A DNA stretch of 64,000 bases, from contig PRDH01000044.1 in NCBI GenBank assembly GCA_003345545.1, forward strand, positions 124,001-188,000, read 5' to 3'. This DNA comes from Candidatus Thorarchaeota archaeon. GTDB lineage: Archaea > Asgardarchaeota > Thorarchaeia > Thorarchaeales > Thorarchaeaceae. Positions within the stretch are counted from its first letter, which is position 1; every line of letters begins with the position of its first letter. Under the pieces are notes generated by a model, which was not told the origin of the DNA, searched no databases, and saw nothing but the letters and a program-made list of their open reading frames with translations. A program made the position numbers and the translations under genes. Positions 44,665 to 53,407 of this stretch are shown piece by piece.

Positions 44665-44895
44665 TCACGCGGGAGGGCGTGGCTTCTGTATCTCCGGAAT
44701 AAGCGCCAGTTTCTCGAGTTGGGTCACTAAAGGAACACCGCCAGACACCTTTCGTTCTCCCCAGAGTTCATCAACAAGAAGGTCTCTGATAGCTATCCTA
44801 ATGACCTCTGAGCGATTCGGGTATTTGTTCTGGCCGATGAGTTTGTCCACGCCATCAACATAAGACTCAGGTAAACAGATAGTGACGACTCGCAT
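44665..44895 (-). CDS. Ribbon-helix-helix (CopG/MetJ-type) transcriptional regulator
   Basis: The 76-residue protein MRVVTICLPESYVDGVDKLIG... has the beta strand and two helices of a ribbon-helix-helix (helix 2 NRSEVIRIAIRDLLVDEL), then a Pro-rich tail. ATG 44895 was preferred to TTG 44910. It is a small stand-alone regulator next to a dehydrogenase gene; the target is unknown. Confidence 0.75.
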   Translation of the reverse strand: MRVVTICLPESYVDGVDKLIGQNKYPNRSEVIRIAIRDLLVDELWGERKVSGGVPLVTQLEKLALIPEIQKPRPPA

Positions 44896-44973
44896 TATAA
44901 TCAGTGTCAATCACAACATAGTCTGTAATGAACCGGTGTCTGACTGTAGTGCGTATCAGGGTATTACTCACCA

Positions 44974-46014
44974 TTATGGCAGGAGAAGGATCTTCCCGAA
45001 CTGCTCTCCTCGTTCCAAGAGCTCATGGGCCTCTCTCGCCTTTGAGAGCGGATAGACACGGTCGACGACAGGTCGGACTTTTCCTGTCCATGCAAGCTTC
45101 AGAGCAGTACGTAACTCATCCCTGCTGCCCATAGTGGAGCCTAGTATCTCAAGTTGCTTCCAGAATAGAAGGCTGACATTTGTTTCAGCATTAGGACCAG
45201 AGGTGGCTCCACATGTGACTAGTTTTCCGCCCTTTCTCAGACTCTTCAGGCTTTTGGCCCATGTAGCCTGTCCCACTGAGTCAAGTACCACATCAACACC
45301 ACGATTTTTTGTCACACGATAGATCTCCTTATGATAATCAGGAGTCGTATTGTGATTGATTCCAACATCTGCACCCAGCGCACTTGCCTTCTCCAGCTTT
45401 GCATCCGAAGAACTTGTGACTATGACTCTTGCTCCTGCGGCCTTGGCAATCTGAAGAGCTGCAACTGCGACTCCGCCTCCAATTCCAATAATCAGGAGAT
45501 CATCTCCTGGCCTTAACTGAGCCTTAGTAATGAGCATCCTCCAAGCAGTCATCAACGTAAGGGGAAGCGCAGCAGCCTCAGCAAGGTCAAGTCCCGCATC
45601 CTTTGGGATTGGCACCACATTTTGCGGTTCTAGTGCAATATACTGTGCATAACCGCCTCGATAGTGCTCACCTATGATTCCATAGGATGGACAGAGAGAT
45701 TCTTGACCACGCATACAGAACTCGCAAGTTCCGCATGAGATGCCCGGGTCTATAATGACGTGCTGACCGACTTCGAGCGTAGTCCCCACTTTGCTACCCA
45801 GTTCTACGATCTCGCCACTGATGTCACTTCCAAGGATATGGGGCATTTCCAACTTCAGGCCAGGAATGCCGCTCCGAACGAATAGATCCAGATGGTTCAA
45901 TGCAGCAGCCTTGACTCTAATCAGTACTTGACTCGTACGAATCTTGGGATCCTTGAAATCCTCGTAAGAGAGAACTTCAGGAGAACCATGTTTGTGAAAT
46001 ACGGTAGCCTTCAT
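44974..46014 (-). CDS. Zinc-type medium-chain dehydrogenase/quinone-reductase-like protein
   Basis: The protein of about 346 residues has the MDR fold: catalytic-zinc-region AALNHLDLFVRSG, ILGSDISGEIVELG, structural zinc lobe CGTCEFCMRGQESLC, and the Rossmann segment LLIIGIGGGVAVAALQIAK followed by Ser-rich VTSSSDAKLE, which suggests NADPH. The catalytic Cys of alcohol dehydrogenases is replaced (AALNHLD), pointing to quinone or enoyl reductase-type chemistry. ATG 46014 was chosen over GTG 46023. Confidence 0.85.
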   Translation of the reverse strand: MKATVFHKHGSPEVLSYEDFKDPKIRTSQVLIRVKAAALNHLDLFVRSGIPGLKLEMPHILGSDISGEIVELGSKVGTTLEVGQHVIIDPGISCGTCEFCMRGQESLCPSYGIIGEHYRGGYAQYIALEPQNVVPIPKDAGLDLAEAAALPLTLMTAWRMLITKAQLRPGDDLLIIGIGGGVAVAALQIAKAAGARVIVTSSSDAKLEKASALGADVGINHNTTPDYHKEIYRVTKNRGVDVVLDSVGQATWAKSLKSLRKGGKLVTCGATSGPNAETNVSLLFWKQLEILGSTMGSRDELRTALKLAWTGKVRPVVDRVYPLSKAREAHELLERGEQFGKILLLP

Positions 46015-46156
46015 ATCGACCACTCTTTAGAGGGGAACTGACTGCAAACGTAGACATAAAGACTCTCCTTTCAGGGGCGCACTGCATCTGGGTGGACAAG
46101 TTTAAGACGGTCTGAACTCTGGGCTCCCCGTCAGGTTTTCTGAAACAGGTGATTCA

Positions 46157-46447
46157 ATGTCAAAAGCAAAAGCCGGAAAAGTCCGAGCAAGTCATATTCT
46201 GGTTGAAAAGCATAGCCAGGCCCTAGCTCTCATTGGTAGAATATCATCGGGGGAGGACTTCGCAAAGATCGCAAGAGAGTACAGCACATGCCCCTCAAAG
46301 AAGAAAGGCGGTGACCTGGGTTGGTTCACCAAGGGCCAGATGGTACCCGAGTTCGAGAAGGCGGCATTCGGTCTCAATGTCGGGGCAATGACCGTAGAGC
46401 CAGTGAAGACAAAATTCGGCTACCATATTATCAAGCGGATGGGGTAG
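46157..46447 (+). CDS. Parvulin-type peptidyl-prolyl isomerase
   Basis: A single-domain, 96-residue parvulin: VRASHILVEKHSQA, EYSTCPSKKKGGDLGWFTKGQMVPEFEKAAFGL and FGYHIIKRM are the family's three motifs, with the active-site Cys/His residues present. It is cytosolic (no signal) and assists folding by prolyl isomerisation. Converges on fbp; a GC-rich hairpin separates the two. Confidence 0.93.
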   Translation: MSKAKAGKVRASHILVEKHSQALALIGRISSGEDFAKIAREYSTCPSKKKGGDLGWFTKGQMVPEFEKAAFGLNVGAMTVEPVKTKFGYHIIKRMG

Positions 46448-46482
46448 CCTGAGGATATCTGACTGGTATAGCATGGCAAATA

Positions 46483-46502
46483 GCGGGGTTGACCGGCCCC
46501 GC
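46483..46502. terminator. GC-rich hairpin between convergent parvulin and fbp genes
   Basis: GCGGGG (46483-46488) pairs with CCCCGC (46497-46502) around an 8-nt loop in a 63-bp convergent gap. There is no T-run; it may stop transcription from both sides. Confidence 0.4.
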
Positions 46503-46510
46503 ACATATGT

Positions 46511-47668
46511 CTACTCTACCGAGCTTGATTTCTTCTTCTTCTCCGTCTCTTTGCCCTTTGGCACTATCTCTTCATTCACGAACCTGTTCTCACAGCGAGC
46601 CATAACCTTTGGAAGTGTCGTGTACTCCATTTCTTCTTCGCTGAGCCTGTGAGGCTGGAATGGTCCCTGTCTGCGCAGATAGTCAGCTACCTTCATACCG
46701 CGTTGGCGGCTGATGTCAAATGCAACATCATCAAAGAGGTCTACAGGCCCGACAAGCATTCCATTTGATACTTGGAAACCGAGTGCGACAACCCGTGGTG
46801 GCCCATCAAATCGCGTACATCGAGAGTCCTTCAATCCAACAGGCAATAGCGGACCAGTGTGAGAACCCCTCATCCAACCAGCAACCAGGTGTGGGAGAGT
46901 GAAAGCCTCTAGAACCTCGCCCATTGCAGGTAGGCCAGAGTGTGCTCGCACAATGGCAACAGGATCATCTTTCCCAACATACTTACCTGCAATAGCATGT
47001 AGCTTGTCGGTGCTTACTGATGCTGTCACCATTCCATCTCTACGATAGACCTTCTTGATAGTGTATCTTCCTGTGCTTCCCAGAAGTGCGAGAAGATCGT
47101 ACGATTCCTCTGGCGTCTTCATCGAGATGAAACAGGGCACTTGTTTTATGACGTCCTGGATGACGAATATGAATCCATCATGCAGGTTTGGATCGATGAC
47201 AAGCCCCGCAGTGTTGAATGGATCAGCATAGATCTTGTAGAGAGGCAGATTATAGGCACCAGGTTCGGTCTTATCGGCCATGAAGACGACAACTGGCTCT
47301 GACGGACGTTCTTCGAATGTCATCTCCGCAGAACCCGGACCCATACCCTTCACATTCCCGCTGAAGGTGTCAGCAAGCATGTCCTGACCTGCTGCATAGA
47401 TCTTGTTCTTTCGCGCAAGCTCTGTACCCTTGATGAAAGTATCCCAGGCAAGTCTGTGGACTTCCGGATTACCCTCTCCCTTATTGTGAGTCATAATCAG
47501 CTCGAGATCATCGCCTGCATGGGAAACATGAAAGTCGTTGATGATCTTCTTCTCAACGCCTTCCTTCAATGACTTCCTTGCCAGCTCGAGCAGGAAGTCA
47601 GGAACAATAACATGACCGGCTAATGACCCGATATCTGCTTTGATCACGCTAATGGTGGTCTCAACCAT
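46511..47668 (-). CDS. fbp: Bifunctional fructose-1,6-bisphosphate aldolase/phosphatase (class V FBPase)
   Basis: The 385-residue protein matches the archaeal class V family: TTISVIKADIGSLAGHV at the N-terminus, HAGDDLELIMTH, PEVHRLAWDTFIKGTELA, KGMGPGSAEMTFEERPSEP, and FNTAGLVIDP. It makes fructose-6-phosphate from triose phosphates in one enzyme, a gluconeogenic step. ATG 47668 was chosen (GGAGAAG upstream); ATG 47674 is 2 codons earlier. The class I aldolase gene is just upstream on the same strand. Confidence 0.96.
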   Translation of the reverse strand: MVETTISVIKADIGSLAGHVIVPDFLLELARKSLKEGVEKKIINDFHVSHAGDDLELIMTHNKGEGNPEVHRLAWDTFIKGTELARKNKIYAAGQDMLADTFSGNVKGMGPGSAEMTFEERPSEPVVVFMADKTEPGAYNLPLYKIYADPFNTAGLVIDPNLHDGFIFVIQDVIKQVPCFISMKTPEESYDLLALLGSTGRYTIKKVYRRDGMVTASVSTDKLHAIAGKYVGKDDPVAIVRAHSGLPAMGEVLEAFTLPHLVAGWMRGSHTGPLLPVGLKDSRCTRFDGPPRVVALGFQVSNGMLVGPVDLFDDVAFDISRQRGMKVADYLRRQGPFQPHRLSEEEMEYTTLPKVMARCENRFVNEEIVPKGKETEKKKKSSSVE

Positions 47669-47721
47669 TTGCATTCTTCTCCTTCTTTACCCGACTACGA
47701 TTCTCTTGTGTGGGAACCAAG

Positions 47722-47746
47722 AAAAAAGATGCGGTTCCTACGGAAC
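47722..47746 (-). terminator. Possible terminator downstream of fba
   Basis: On the minus strand GTTCC and GGAAC (47734-47746) form a small hairpin followed by T6 (47722-47727), 60-85 nt after the fba stop. Confidence 0.35.
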
Positions 47747-47807
47747 TCTGACTATTCTCTGAGCATATAATAGTTCTCATTCCAGAGTATGGTCAGAAAG
47801 TGGTGTA

Positions 47808-48704
47808 TTAGCCACTTTGGAGGCTCTTAATCATGTCTTTGAGTCTCTTTGTCATTGTCAAAGCATCAGTCCACTCTCTCTGCCAGAGATTCCGACCAAA
47901 TATGATGCCCGTTGCGCCTTGCTCAAGGCACACCTTTGCTCTGCGAACCACTTCATCATCATTCATCTTTCCGCCGCCAGAGAACAACACCAAGGTCTTT
48001 CCCGCCGACATCACGACCTTGTGCACCATCTCCTCATAGCTCAACTCGAGTTTGTCATAGGGACTAGGCTGCTGAGACCTGGTCTTGGCATCATCCACAG
48101 GAACATTCAGCTTGACAATATCTGCACCTACCTCATTGGCAACCCTTGCTGCATAGTCAATAGCATAGAGAGAGTCCTTTCCACCTTTGCTGTCAACTGC
48201 TTTTCCCCGAGGATATGCCCAGATGATGATAGGCATACCATAACGCTCGGCATCTGCCTTCACGTGTCTGAACTGGTTCAAGTCTGCAACTTGGTTCGGA
48301 CTTCCAACATACAACGTGTATCCGATTGCGTCAGCTCCAATCCGGACTGCATCTTCAACAGAGCCAGTCATTGCGGAGATCGGGTCGTCTGCTGCGGGGA
48401 TGCGTGTCTTACCATTAATCTTCAATACAATGGGTATCTTCCCAGCGTGTTTTGGTGCATACTTCTCGGCTAGACCAAGATGCAGAGCGATACCGGAATA
48501 TCCACCCTTCACTGCCAGTTTGAACTGAAACTCAGGGTCTGCAGATGGCGGATTGGGGAAGAAGTCAACAGGACCATGTTCCAGACCCTGATCAATTGGA
48601 AGAATCATAAGCCGACCGTTCCCAGGTCCGTGCTCGTATAACATGTGGTGAAGTCTGATTCGTTTTCCCAGACTTAGGTGGTCGAGTTCATCGATTGTTG
48701 TCAT
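47808..48704 (-). CDS. fba: Class I fructose-bisphosphate aldolase, archaeal DhnA type
   Basis: The 298-residue TIM-barrel protein has LMILPIDQGLEHGPVDFF near the N-terminus, VLKINGKTRIP, WAYPRGKAVDSKGG (region preceding the Schiff-base strand), ADIVKLNVP with the catalytic Lys, and the phosphate loop LFSGGGKMNDDE and GIIFGRNLWQRE. It cleaves or forms fructose-1,6-bisphosphate. Together with the bifunctional FBPase it may split glycolytic and gluconeogenic roles. The ATG is at 48702-48704. Confidence 0.95.
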   Translation of the reverse strand: MTTIDELDHLSLGKRIRLHHMLYEHGPGNGRLMILPIDQGLEHGPVDFFPNPPSADPEFQFKLAVKGGYSGIALHLGLAEKYAPKHAGKIPIVLKINGKTRIPAADDPISAMTGSVEDAVRIGADAIGYTLYVGSPNQVADLNQFRHVKADAERYGMPIIIWAYPRGKAVDSKGGKDSLYAIDYAARVANEVGADIVKLNVPVDDAKTRSQQPSPYDKLELSYEEMVHKVVMSAGKTLVLFSGGGKMNDDEVVRRAKVCLEQGATGIIFGRNLWQREWTDALTMTKRLKDMIKSLQSG

Positions 48705-48829
48705 GATGTCTTGCCTCGGAGTTACAGACTTCTAGATACTACCTTCTTCCTATATGCTTAGCGAGAGTGCCATTCGCTGGATACAAAAGGGAGTTCGGAC
48801 TCAGTCGCAGCACAGCGAGAGATGAACAG

Positions 48830-49663
48830 ATGACAGACAAGAAGGTTTCAGCGAGAAAACCGGTGACTGAAGACAGAAGGCAGTATCATCTTGAGGTCAA
48901 GGAGGGCGATGTCGCAAAGACTGTCCTTCTCCCAGGAGACCCGCAACGGGTCGAACGCATAAGTTCTCTCTGGGACTCCTTCAGAGAGGTCGCATCACAT
49001 CGCCAGTTCGTGACTCACACAGGTAAGTACAAGGGAGCAGACATCTCTGCATGCTCCACAGGAATAGGGGGTCCAGGCATGGCAATTGTGGTAGAGGAAC
49101 TTGCAAATGTCAATGTGGAATCATTCATTCGTGTAGGATCGTGTGCTACCCTGAAGAAGGACATCAGGATTGGAGACCTCATCATCTCAACTGCAGCCGT
49201 CCGTCTTGATGGGACAAGTCAGCAATACGTGCGACCGGAATATCCTGCATCAGCATCTCACGAGGTAGTTCTTGCTCTCATTGAAGCAGCTGAGAACCTT
49301 GGGCTCACGTATCACCTAGGAATATCAGCATCAACTGATTCATTCTACCCGGGTCAGTCACGTCCGGGATATAGGGGATACTTCCAGAGCTTCAGTGCCA
49401 CTCTCATTGATGACCTCCAGAGAGCAAACGTTGCCAACATCGAGATGGAAGCAGCGACCCTCTTCACTCTTGGGAATATCTATGGCTTTAGAACAGGTGC
49501 AGTGTGTGCGGTCTATGCCAACAGAGTGCTTGATGAGTTCGCGGTCAAGGGAGAGATGGATGTCATCAGGTGTGGGAACGAGGCCGTGAAAGTCCTCGGA
49601 GAGATTGATGATGAAAAGAGCGCAGCAGGCAGAGACCACTGGAGCCGTAGAGTCTTGTCATAG
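48830..49663 (+). CDS. Nucleoside phosphorylase of the uridine phosphorylase (PNP/UDP) family
   Basis: The 277-residue protein has VLLPGDPQRVERIS (phosphate site), STGIGGPGMAIVVEEL, IRVGSCATLKKDIRIGDLIIS and ANIEMEAATLFTLG (ribose-binding MEAA/T). The base is probably uracil or a purine. ATG 48830 (MTDKKVSARKP) follows GAGAGATG and matches the family N-terminus; an ATG 63 nt earlier is in frame but less likely. Divergent from fba. Confidence 0.9.
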   Translation: MTDKKVSARKPVTEDRRQYHLEVKEGDVAKTVLLPGDPQRVERISSLWDSFREVASHRQFVTHTGKYKGADISACSTGIGGPGMAIVVEELANVNVESFIRVGSCATLKKDIRIGDLIISTAAVRLDGTSQQYVRPEYPASASHEVVLALIEAAENLGLTYHLGISASTDSFYPGQSRPGYRGYFQSFSATLIDDLQRANVANIEMEAATLFTLGNIYGFRTGAVCAVYANRVLDEFAVKGEMDVIRCGNEAVKVLGEIDDEKSAAGRDHWSRRVLS

Positions 49664-49708
49664 GGTCTCGTCAGTCGCATTCTAAGCGTTACCCGTGGCT
49701 AGGTACTC

Positions 49709-51529
49709 CTATCTTCCCTTTCCTACGTAGTAATAGTCGCCGGATGCCTTCTGTTGTGAGTCAAGCTGGGATCCGTCTTTGTTGACACGTGGACGTCCAG
49801 TCTGGGGGTCTCGCCGGAAGGTCACACCCATCTGCTTCAAGAAGCTATTCATTCCAATACGCAGAGTAGTGACTGGTGACGCCATACCTGACTTCCCAGG
49901 AATGCCGCTGAAGATAACGAGGCTGTCACTTAGATAGTCAGCCATGAGGATGGAGTGTTCAACAACAAAAGCCGTCTTCATATTGTTCCGAACATGTCTT
50001 CTTATCGCACGAGAACTTGCGAGCCGTTGTTCAATGTCAAGGAATGCCGATGGCTCATCCAGTAGATAGATGTCAGCATCCCGCGCAAGGCATGCCGCGA
50101 TAGCTGCTCTCTGCAGCTCTCCACCGCTCAGCTCCTGAAAGTTATGGTCCATTAGATGTTCAAGTTGGAGCTTCTTGATGACCCCCGTTTGAAAGTCAGC
50201 GGAATCGATATTGTGCCCACCTGCTTCGCGCAGGTACAGTCGCAAGTTACCCTCAAAGTCGTTGGGAATGTACTGCGGTTTATAGCTGATTTTGAGGTCA
50301 AGTCCTGTGACAGTCTTCTTCGGTGCCTCTCCCTGTTCGGGCTCGATTTCTCTGGCGAGCATACGCACAAAAGTCGTCTTTCCAATTCCGTTAGGTCCTA
50401 GAATGCCAATGACCTGGCCTTTTGACACACGGCCGCCCTTGACATCGAGAGTGAAGTTCTCAAACTCCTTATGCATATCCCCATACTCTATCAAGGTCTC
50501 GGAGAATGTGAATTCCAAGTCTTCTGTGGACATGCCTTTGAAGGAGATAGATGTGTCCCTGAATCGCATGTTCTCATCAGGAATGAAGCCATCCAAGAAC
50601 TGATTCACTCCAACGCGAGTCCCATGTGGATGGGAGATAATACCATAGACCCCCGGCTCACCATAGAACATGCACACATTGTCTGATACATAGTCCAGGA
50701 TTGAGAGGTCGTGTTCCACTACGACCACTGTCTTTCCAAGTTCAGCCAGATGCCGAATTGCCCGTCCGATCCGAAGTCGCTCTCGAACGTCGAGATATGC
50801 GGTTGGTTCGTCGAAGAAGTATATATCGCCCTCACGGACAATGGCGGCAGTGACTGCGACACGTTGAAGTTCCCCTCCACTGAGAATCTTGACTGGACGG
50901 TCCCAAATATCATTGAGGCTCATGTCCGCCTTCAGGTCCTTCAGACGACCCGAAGAGTCTGATGACTCTAGGAGCTCGCTGATCGGACGGTCTGCTATGT
51001 TCTTGACTTTTGGAAGATCGGTGATGTTCTGTGGCTTAAGAATTGGAACTACCGTGCCAGCCATGACTCTCTCAAAGAAGGGCTGAAGCTCGGACCCACG
51101 ATATGCCCTGATGATCTCCTCCCAGTCAGGAGGGTTTTCGACGCGACCAAGGTTTGGCTGCAACTCGCCAGCAAGTATCCTCACTGCAGTGGTCTTTCCA
51201 ACCCCATTTGGTCCGATCAGACCGAGTACCTGTCCTTGCTTTGGTATGGGAAGTCGAAACAACTTGAATCCATTGATACTGTACCTATGACTGGTATCAG
51301 ATTCAAGCTCTTCAGGAAGATTGACTATACTGATGACATGATACGGGCATTTCTTCACACAGATTGCTTCTCCAGAACAGAGCGATTCAACTATGACTGG
51401 AGGCTTGTCCTGTCCATCAGGAAACACCACCGTCTCGTCTCCTATACGAACACGGGGGCAGAACCTCCGGCACTCATGAGTACAGTCCTTGGGCCTGCAC
51501 CTCTGTCTGTCTACAATGGCGATACGCAT
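49709..51529 (-). CDS. abce1: Ribosome recycling factor ABCE1 (Rli1) with an altered iron-sulfur domain
   Basis: The 606-residue protein has an N-terminal ferredoxin-like domain, then two ABC ATPase cassettes (GPNGVGKTT and GPNGIGKTT Walker A; LSGGELQRVA and LSGGELQRAA signatures; DEPTAYLD and DEPSAFLD) and the hinge. It splits post-termination ribosomes. The Fe-S domain has Cys11, Cys16, Cys20 and Cys24 in the first motif, but the second motif reads LCSGEAICVKKCP instead of the usual C-x-x-C-x-x-C-x-x-x-C, so one cysteine is Glu54 and only seven of eight ligands are present. Confidence 0.96.
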   Translation of the reverse strand: MRIAIVDRQRCRPKDCTHECRRFCPRVRIGDETVVFPDGQDKPPVIVESLCSGEAICVKKCPYHVISIVNLPEELESDTSHRYSINGFKLFRLPIPKQGQVLGLIGPNGVGKTTAVRILAGELQPNLGRVENPPDWEEIIRAYRGSELQPFFERVMAGTVVPILKPQNITDLPKVKNIADRPISELLESSDSSGRLKDLKADMSLNDIWDRPVKILSGGELQRVAVTAAIVREGDIYFFDEPTAYLDVRERLRIGRAIRHLAELGKTVVVVEHDLSILDYVSDNVCMFYGEPGVYGIISHPHGTRVGVNQFLDGFIPDENMRFRDTSISFKGMSTEDLEFTFSETLIEYGDMHKEFENFTLDVKGGRVSKGQVIGILGPNGIGKTTFVRMLAREIEPEQGEAPKKTVTGLDLKISYKPQYIPNDFEGNLRLYLREAGGHNIDSADFQTGVIKKLQLEHLMDHNFQELSGGELQRAAIAACLARDADIYLLDEPSAFLDIEQRLASSRAIRRHVRNNMKTAFVVEHSILMADYLSDSLVIFSGIPGKSGMASPVTTLRIGMNSFLKQMGVTFRRDPQTGRPRVNKDGSQLDSQQKASGDYYYVGKGR

Positions 51530-51627
51530 CTATTCTGTCACACTCGCTGAAGAGCTGTCCGAGATTGGCTCCGGTCACTATTTAGCGCTTTGGCTTAGTG
51601 AAGAAACCAGCCTTATGTTCTCCAAAC

Positions 51628-51657
51628 CAAGATCGACACATGATGTGTCGCCTTGGA
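51628..51657. promoter_or_regulatory. Long inverted repeat between abce1 and the plus-strand run, possible operator
   Basis: CGACACAT (51635-51642) and ATGTGTCG (51644-51651) flank a single central base, and CCAAG (51628-51632) pairs with CTTGG (51653-51657) on the outside. The symmetry of about 30 bp lies in the 174-bp divergent gap, closer to the plus-strand start (51704). Confidence 0.5.
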
Positions 51658-51703
51658 AAGCCTTTTGTGCAGTCCCGTTGTCATTGCCGCGGGATAGAGT
51701 AAG

Positions 51704-51937
51704 ATGACCATACTGGACCGATTGTTCGACATGTTTGGGAGAAGACGCGCACTGAGGATGGGAGCAGTATCACCACCTACTGACCTCGTTGCATACCTGT
51801 ACAGAGTACGTGCTGCAACCTACTTCAAGATTACTGGCAAGACTCTGCCCAACCAAAGCCTGCCTGCGGAGAATGGCGTGGAGGACATGACTCGTGACTT
51901 GTCACCCTCTCGCAGACTTGCCAGAAGAGGGCTCTAG
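51704..51937 (+). CDS. Small basic protein of unknown function
   Basis: The 77-residue protein (MTILDRLFDMFGRRRALRMG... ending SPSRRLARRGL) is Arg-rich with an amphipathic N-terminal helix. There is no domain match. The ATG follows a weak GAGTAAG. It is followed after 23 bp by the YkgJ gene, and its frame looks coding by spacing only. Confidence 0.5.
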   Translation: MTILDRLFDMFGRRRALRMGAVSPPTDLVAYLYRVRAATYFKITGKTLPNQSLPAENGVEDMTRDLSPSRRLARRGL

Positions 51938-51960
51938 AACTATCGAGCCTTTGGGGACTC

Positions 51961-52509
51961 ATGGGACTCGATTCCGCATTTCAGACCCATTACAGGGAAG
52001 GCAAGCCAACCTATCACCGAAAGAATCCTGCAGACCGCAAAACATCTGATGCAAGAGATACACACATATCGATAGAGGAGTGCCAAGAGACTGTGTCACC
52101 ATTTGTCTGCAACCATGATGGTTCATGCGAAGAGGTTCGGCTCTGCTGCACCGAAACAGAGATGACCCTGACTCGCGAAGATGCCAAGAGAATCGAAACG
52201 TTAGGTTACAGAAAAGAGGACTTCCTCGTCAGAGTGATGGCGGGGTATTGCGAACTCAAGAATGTTGATGGACATTGTTATTTCTACGACCCAGATACAA
52301 AGGTGTGCCGCATATATGAGAACAGGCCGGAGGGCTGTAAGTACTACCCGATTATCTACGATGCAAGAAAGAGGAAATGCATTCTTGATACGGACTGCCC
52401 CTCTTCGGTGACTGTCACTCGAGAAGAGATTAAGAAGGTCTGCCATAGAGTGAGGCAACTGGTAGAGACCCTTCAACAGGAGGCAGCGCACGGTGAGAGC
52501 CCTTGCTGA
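51961..52509 (+). CDS. YkgJ-family zinc/iron-chelating cysteine protein
   Basis: The 182-residue protein has the family pattern CNHDGSCEEVRLCCTETEMTL, LVRVMAGYCELKNVDGHCYFYDPDTKVCRIYENRPEGCKYYP, in which Cys residues bind a metal, usually Fe-S or Zn. Role in the family is unclear. A cysteine-rich C-terminal addition is also present (RKRKCILDTDC). The 3' end overlaps the PHP gene by 17 bp. Confidence 0.82.
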   Translation: MGLDSAFQTHYREGKPTYHRKNPADRKTSDARDTHISIEECQETVSPFVCNHDGSCEEVRLCCTETEMTLTREDAKRIETLGYRKEDFLVRVMAGYCELKNVDGHCYFYDPDTKVCRIYENRPEGCKYYPIIYDARKRKCILDTDCPSSVTVTREEIKKVCHRVRQLVETLQQEAAHGESPC

Positions 52510-53347
52510 CCTGCATGTACACTCGAACCACTCTGACGGTATCTTCTCTCCAATGCAGCTGGTCGAGATGGCTCTGAAGACGGGGCTCGGTGGCATTGCA
52601 CTAACAGACCATGATACCATTGGAGGAAACAGGGAGTTCATTTCTGCGGGCAAAGGAAAGGACATTGTCTGTGTTCCTGGCGTCGAGATCAGCACAGAAT
52701 ATCATGGCTATGAGCTGCACCTCCTAGGCTATTTCGTTCCAATGGACAATCCTGAACTCGAAGAGGAACTGGCTGCCTTCAGAGATGAGAGACATACAAG
52801 GTTTCCAAAGATGGTGCAGAAACTCAGAAACCTTGGATTTGATATACCTGAGTCAGACGTTCAGAGAGTCTTGCGGACTGTGGCATCTCCTGGAAGACCG
52901 CATCTAGCACGGATACTCGTTGAGATGGGCGCTGTCACAGACATTGATGAGGCCTTTGCCAAGTACTTGGCAGAGGGTAAGCCCGCCTACGTAGGACGAG
53001 AGAGACCGGACATAATCAAGGGCATAAGGAGACTAAGAGATGTCGAAGCAGTCCCTGTTTTGGCGCACCCCCTCTACTACCATGCAAACGATCTCAGGAG
53101 TCTCTTGAGGAGCCTCAAGAAGGCTGGTCTAGCTGGAGTGGAGATCGTCTATGACTACGAGAGAGGTACAGACCCGGCAGAGGATACAAGACAGGTTCAG
53201 ACTGCTGCCCACGGACTTGGACTCATTGAAACAGGCGGCACTGATTTCCACGGGGACAGCACACACAACGACCTCGGCAGTATGACGGTCTCAGTCGATG
53301 TCATCGATCAGCTCAGGAAGGCTGCAGAGGAAATCAGGACTGCATGA
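52493..53347 (+). CDS. PHP-domain metal-dependent phosphoesterase (TrpH/RNase AM-like)
   Basis: The 284-residue protein has the four PHP motifs: DLHVHSNHSDG, ALTDHDTIGG, the central HLLGY and AHPLYYH, and TGGTDFHGD. The TrpH/YciV group in this family are 5'-3' exoribonucleases or nucleotide phosphatases on short RNA or pAp-like substrates. GTG start 52493 lies in the YkgJ coding region, so translation is probably coupled. Confidence 0.9.
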   Translation: MRALADLHVHSNHSDGIFSPMQLVEMALKTGLGGIALTDHDTIGGNREFISAGKGKDIVCVPGVEISTEYHGYELHLLGYFVPMDNPELEEELAAFRDERHTRFPKMVQKLRNLGFDIPESDVQRVLRTVASPGRPHLARILVEMGAVTDIDEAFAKYLAEGKPAYVGRERPDIIKGIRRLRDVEAVPVLAHPLYYHANDLRSLLRSLKKAGLAGVEIVYDYERGTDPAEDTRQVQTAAHGLGLIETGGTDFHGDSTHNDLGSMTVSVDVIDQLRKAAEEIRTA

Positions 53348-53407
53348 TCGAACAGAGAGCGCAGAAACCTTAATCGGTTCTGCGAGTTGTACACTGTTGG
53401 GATACCA

